In this document: piece by piece, positions 61,209-64,000 of the stretch
Layout of the letters: each line of letters opens with the position of its first letter
How positions within the stretch are numbered: the stretch's first letter is position 1
Source of the DNA: Streptomyces sp. NBC_00525
Lineage (GTDB): Bacteria > Actinomycetota > Actinomycetes > Streptomycetales > Streptomycetaceae
Reading direction: 5' to 3'
Length of the DNA: 64,000 nucleotides
NCBI RefSeq assembly: GCF_036346595.1
Contig: NZ_CP107834.1
Coordinates: 5,952,001 to 6,016,000 of the forward strand
Notes under the pieces: generated by a model
The model's database searches: none
Told to the model about the DNA's origin: nothing
The model's input: the letters and a program-made list of their open reading frames with translations, nothing else
Position numbers and translations under genes: made by a program

Positions 61209-64000
61209 TGTCCGCCACCACCCGCAACCAGGTCTTCTCGGCGGTCCAGACCGTGGGCGCGCTCCTCCCGGCCGACATGCTGGCCCGCATCAGCGAGGGC
61301 AAGGACACCCCCGGCAGCCGGCCGGCCGACTACGCGCTGCCCTCCTCCCGCTCCGTCCGCGACGAGGCCGAACGCAGCTGGGAGTACCTGCGGCCGCTCT
61401 GGCGCGAACTGCGCAAACGCCTCCCCGAGGACCCGGACACCGGCGCCCCCGCCGCCGACCCGACCGGCCTGGCAGCCGGTGAATGGCTCGCCCCACTCTG
61501 GCGCGAACTCGGCTTCGGCCCGCTCACCCCGGTCGGCCCGGACGGCATCGCCGCCGACTCCGACAGCGACAGAACCTTCCCGGTCTCCCACCGCTGGGGC
61601 CATGCCCTGATCCACCAGGCGGCCTGGAACGCGGGACTCGACCGGCGGCCGGGCGGCGCCGGCACCGTCCCGCCGCAGTCGATGCTCCAGGAATGCCTCA
61701 ACCGCACCGACCGCCATCTGTGGGGCGTCCTCACCAACGGCCGCCAGGTCCGGCTGCTGCGCGACTCCAGCGCGCTGGCGACCGCCTCCTACGTCGAGTT
61801 CGACCTCGAAGCGATCTTCGACGGCGAACTCTTCAGCGAGTTCGTCCTGCTGTACCGGCTGCTGCACGTCAGCCGCTTCGCCGTGGCACCCGACGCGCCC
61901 GCCACGGGCTGCTGGCTGGAGAAGTGGCGCACCGAGGCCATCGCCTCCGGAACCCGCGCCCTGGACCAGCTCCGCAAGGGCGTCCAGGAGGCCGTCACCA
62001 CCCTGGGCACCGGCTTCCTGCGCCACCCCGCCAACACCGCACTGCGCGAGAACGTCGACGCCGAGGCCCTGCACAACGCCCTGCTGCGCCTGGTCTACCG
62101 CCTCCTCTTCGTCTTCGTGGCCGAGGACCGGGACGCGCTGCTGCGGCCGGACGCCGGCGAGTGGGAGCGGTCCCGCTACGCCGCGTACTTCTCCTCCGCC
62201 CGGCTGCGCGGCCACGCCCGCAGGCGCCGGGGCACCGCCCACGGCGACCTGTACGAGGCGCTGTGCATCGTGCTGCGCGCCCTCGGCGATGTGGACGGCC
62301 GCCCGGAGCTGGGGCTCCCCGGGCTCGGCGGGATCTTCGACGACACGGAGGCCGACGCCCCGCTGCACGGCCTGTCCCTGTCCAACGAGTACCTGCTCAC
62401 CGCCGTACGGCACCTCTCGCAGGTCCGGGACGCGGGCGCGCGGCGCCGGCGCACGGTGGACTACCGGCACCTGGACGCCGAGGAACTGGGCTCCATCTAC
62501 GAGTCCCTGCTCGAACTGGTCCCCCGGCACAGCGCCGTGGACCGCACCTTCGCCCTGGTCGAGCTGGCCGGCAACACCCGCAAGACCACCGGCTCGTACT
62601 ACACCCCGTCCTCGCTCATCGAGTGCCTGCTCGACACCGGTCTCGACCCGGTCCTCGACGACGCGGTCGCGCGCGGCGAACGGGCCGCCGCCGAGGCCGG
62701 CGAACCCGACCCCGCCGACGCGATCGTGCGCGAACTGCTGTCCCTGACCGTGTGCGACCCGGCGTGCGGCTCCGGCCACTTCCTCGTCGCGGCGGCGCGC
62801 CGCATCGCCAAGCGGGTCGCCGCCGTACGGGAACGGAACCCGGAGCCGACGCTCGGAGCCGTCCGGCACGCGCTGCACGAGGTCGTCGCCCGCTGCGTCT
62901 ACGGCGTGGACCTCAACCCGATGGCGGTGGAGCTGGCCAAGGTGTCGCTCTGGCTGGAGGCCCTGGAGCCGGGCAAGCCGCTGGGCTTCCTGGACGCGCA
63001 CGTGAAGCACGGCAACGCGCTGATCGGCGCCACCCCGTCGCTGCTGCGCGGCGGGATTCCCGACGAGGCGTTCAAACCGATCGAGGGCGACGACAAGAAG
63101 TACGCCAAGGCGCTCGAAAAGCAGAACCGGGCCGAACGCGGCGGCCAGCGCGGCCTGTTCGACCTGATGGACGGGGGCGACGACACCAACGAGGCATTCG
63201 CCCTGGGACTGCGCCGCATCACCGACACCACCCCCGGCACCCTCGCCGATGTGCACGGGCAGGAGGCCGCCTACCGGGACTTCGCGGCCTCCGCCGCGTA
63301 CGTACGCGCCCTGCGCGTGGCCGACGCCTGGTGCGCCGCGTTCATGTGGCGCAAGGCGGCGGACGCCCCGCCGCCGGTCACCGAGGAGGTCTTCCGCCTC
63401 CTCCAGGACCCGGCGTCGGACACCGTGCCCCGGACCACGCACGCGGAGATCGCCCGGCTGCGGCACCGCTACCGGTTCTTCCACTGGCACCTGGAGTTCC
63501 CCGAGGTCTTCACCGTCCGAGACACCGGCGGCGGCGACGACGCGGCCACGGGATGGGCCGGTGGCTTCGACTGCGTCCTGGGCAACCCGCCGTGGGAACG
63601 GATCAAGCTCCAGGAGCAGGAGTTCTTCGCCCAGCGCGACATGGAGATCGCCGCGGCCAAGACCGCCGCCGCCCGCAAGCGCCTGATCGCCGCGCTGAAG
63701 CAGGACCCGGACGGCGCCGGACTCCACGCCGAGTTCGAGGTCGCCAAGCGCAAGGCGGAGGGCGACAGCCACTTCCTGCGCGACGCCGGCCGCTACCCGC
63801 TGACCGGCCGGGGCGACATCAACACGTACGCCGTCTTCGCCGAGACCGGCCGGATGCTCACCGGACCGCGCGGCCGCATGGGCATGATCGTGCCCACCGG
63901 CATCGCCACCGACGCCACCACCCAGTTCTTCTTCCGCGACCTGGTCGTCACGGGCTCGCTGGCCGCCCTCTACGACTTCGAGAACGCGGCACCGGTCTTC
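61208..64000 (+). CDS. N6-adenine DNA methyltransferase (DrmMI/Eco57I-like), cut by the window end
   Basis: 931 residues visible, no stop reached; ATG 61208 overlaps the previous stop (TGATG), with GGAGGG eight bases upstream. SAM motif I is [11 protein letters not shown] (about residue 517) and the catalytic motif IV is LGNPPWERI (NPPW at about 793), the order of gamma-type N6-adenine methylases. The N-terminal 350 residues are helical, as in large Eco57I-like and DISARM methylases. [16 protein letters not shown] [12 protein letters not shown] precedes the SAM motif. It would mark host DNA so that the partner helicases spare it. The rest of the gene and any nuclease lie outside the window. 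Confidence 0.88.
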   Translation, partial: MSATTRNQVFSAVQTVGALLPADMLARISEGKDTPGSRPADYALPSSRSVRDEAERSWEYLRPLWRELRKRLPEDPDTGAPAADPTGLAAGEWLAPLWRELGFGPLTPVGPDGIAADSDSDRTFPVSHRWGHALIHQAAWNAGLDRRPGGAGTVPPQSMLQECLNRTDRHLWGVLTNGRQVRLLRDSSALATASYVEFDLEAIFDGELFSEFVLLYRLLHVSRFAVAPDAPATGCWLEKWRTEAIASGTRALDQLRKGVQEAVTTLGTGFLRHPANTALRENVDAEALHNALLRLVYRLLFVFVAEDRDALLRPDAGEWERSRYAAYFSSARLRGHARRRRGTAHGDLYEALCIVLRALGDVDGRPELGLPGLGGIFDDTEADAPLHGLSLSNEYLLTAVRHLSQVRDAGARRRRTVDYRHLDAEELGSIYESLLELVPRHSAVDRTFALVELAGNTRKTTGSYYTPSSLIECLLDTGLDPVLDDAVARGERAAAEAGEPDPADAIVRELLSLTVCDPACGSGHFLVAAARRIAKRVAAVRERNPEPTLGAVRHALHEVVARCVYGVDLNPMAVELAKVSLWLEALEPGKPLGFLDAHVKHGNALIGATPSLLRGGIPDEAFKPIEGDDKKYAKALEKQNRAERGGQRGLFDLMDGGDDTNEAFALGLRRITDTTPGTLADVHGQEAAYRDFAASAAYVRALRVADAWCAAFMWRKAADAPPPVTEEVFRLLQDPASDTVPRTTHAEIARLRHRYRFFHWHLEFPEVFTVRDTGGGDDAATGWAGGFDCVLGNPPWERIKLQEQEFFAQRDMEIAAAKTAAARKRLIAALKQDPDGAGLHAEFEVAKRKAEGDSHFLRDAGRYPLTGRGDINTYAVFAETGRMLTGPRGRMGMIVPTGIATDATTQFFFRDLVVTGSLAALYDFENAAPVF

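Noticed and set aside
61136..63772. Large minus-strand frame opposite the methyltransferase
   Set aside because: No recognisable domain and the plus strand encodes intact methylase motifs.
1..64000. tRNA, rRNA, integrase attachment sites or a replication origin
   Set aside because: No sequence in the window resembled these when read through; a dedicated RNA search was not possible.

Overview
The window is high-GC actinobacterial DNA, almost certainly from a Streptomyces chromosome. Supporting signs are the codon bias, frequent GTG starts, many 1-4 base start/stop overlaps, an AfsA-type hotdog protein, an F420-dependent LLM oxidoreductase, the ethylmalonyl-CoA pathway and phospholipid genes of actinobacterial type. 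No rRNA, tRNA or CRISPR array was seen.

Left part (1-15.4 kb), edge of a probable biosynthetic cluster. It holds the end of a FAD monooxygenase, a PaaY-type hexapeptide protein, a decayed IS30-family element, and an E1alpha/E1beta/E2 2-oxoacid dehydrogenase operon. Divergent from that operon lie an AfsA-like hotdog gene, a prephenate dehydratase-chorismate mutase fusion and a TetR gene. An O-methyltransferase/MFS exporter/LysR operon, a small LuxR-type regulator and a TetR/MFS pair follow. The dehydratase-mutase domain order is that reported for TrlH of the Streptomyces 3,7-dihydroxytropolone (trl) cluster. With the PaaY homologue, the FAD monooxygenase and a complex that could turn phenylpyruvate into phenylacetyl-CoA, this suggests the flank of a tropone/tropolone-type cluster whose core lies to the left of the window. 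That reading is inference.

Middle part (15.7-42.3 kb), mostly core metabolism and stress genes. It contains a secreted gamma-glutamyltransferase, a second methionine aminopeptidase opposite an XRE regulator, and a reductive pyrimidine/hydantoin catabolism operon (ureidopropionase, aminotransferase, dihydropyrimidinase, LLM oxidoreductase). Next come a LppX-like secreted protein, a lipoate ligase, a secreted GH16 glucanase with a ricin-type lectin domain, an inositol monophosphatase-like protein, a nucleotidyltransferase and a CrtI-like oxidoreductase. An alkylation-damage cluster follows (aidB-like, tetR, ada-alkA fusion, ogt). A GDT1-type cation transporter sits behind a candidate yybP-ykoY manganese riboswitch. 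An alpha/beta hydrolase with a CGNR regulator, an orphan VapB-like antitoxin, a NUDIX hydrolase, a glycerate kinase and psd-pssA complete this part.

Right-centre part (42.5-51.8 kb). The ethylmalonyl-CoA pathway lies in one tightly packed operon (ccr-ecm-mcl-maoC-acyl-CoA dehydrogenase). A TetR gene and a tandem-fused 3-hydroxyacyl-CoA dehydrogenase follow. Together they turn acetyl-CoA-derived C4 units into ethylmalonyl-, methylsuccinyl- and mesaconyl-CoA, and so supply both central carbon and polyketide extender units.

Right end (52.9-64.0 kb). A three-gene operon encodes a giant helicase with a C-terminal DUF1998-like cysteine cluster, a RapA/SNF2-like helicase and an N6-adenine DNA methyltransferase cut by the window edge. 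The combination resembles class 1 DISARM (DrmA plus DrmB, DrmD, DrmMI), but the first two functions appear fused in one protein. It is the best candidate for an unusual phage-defence system here.
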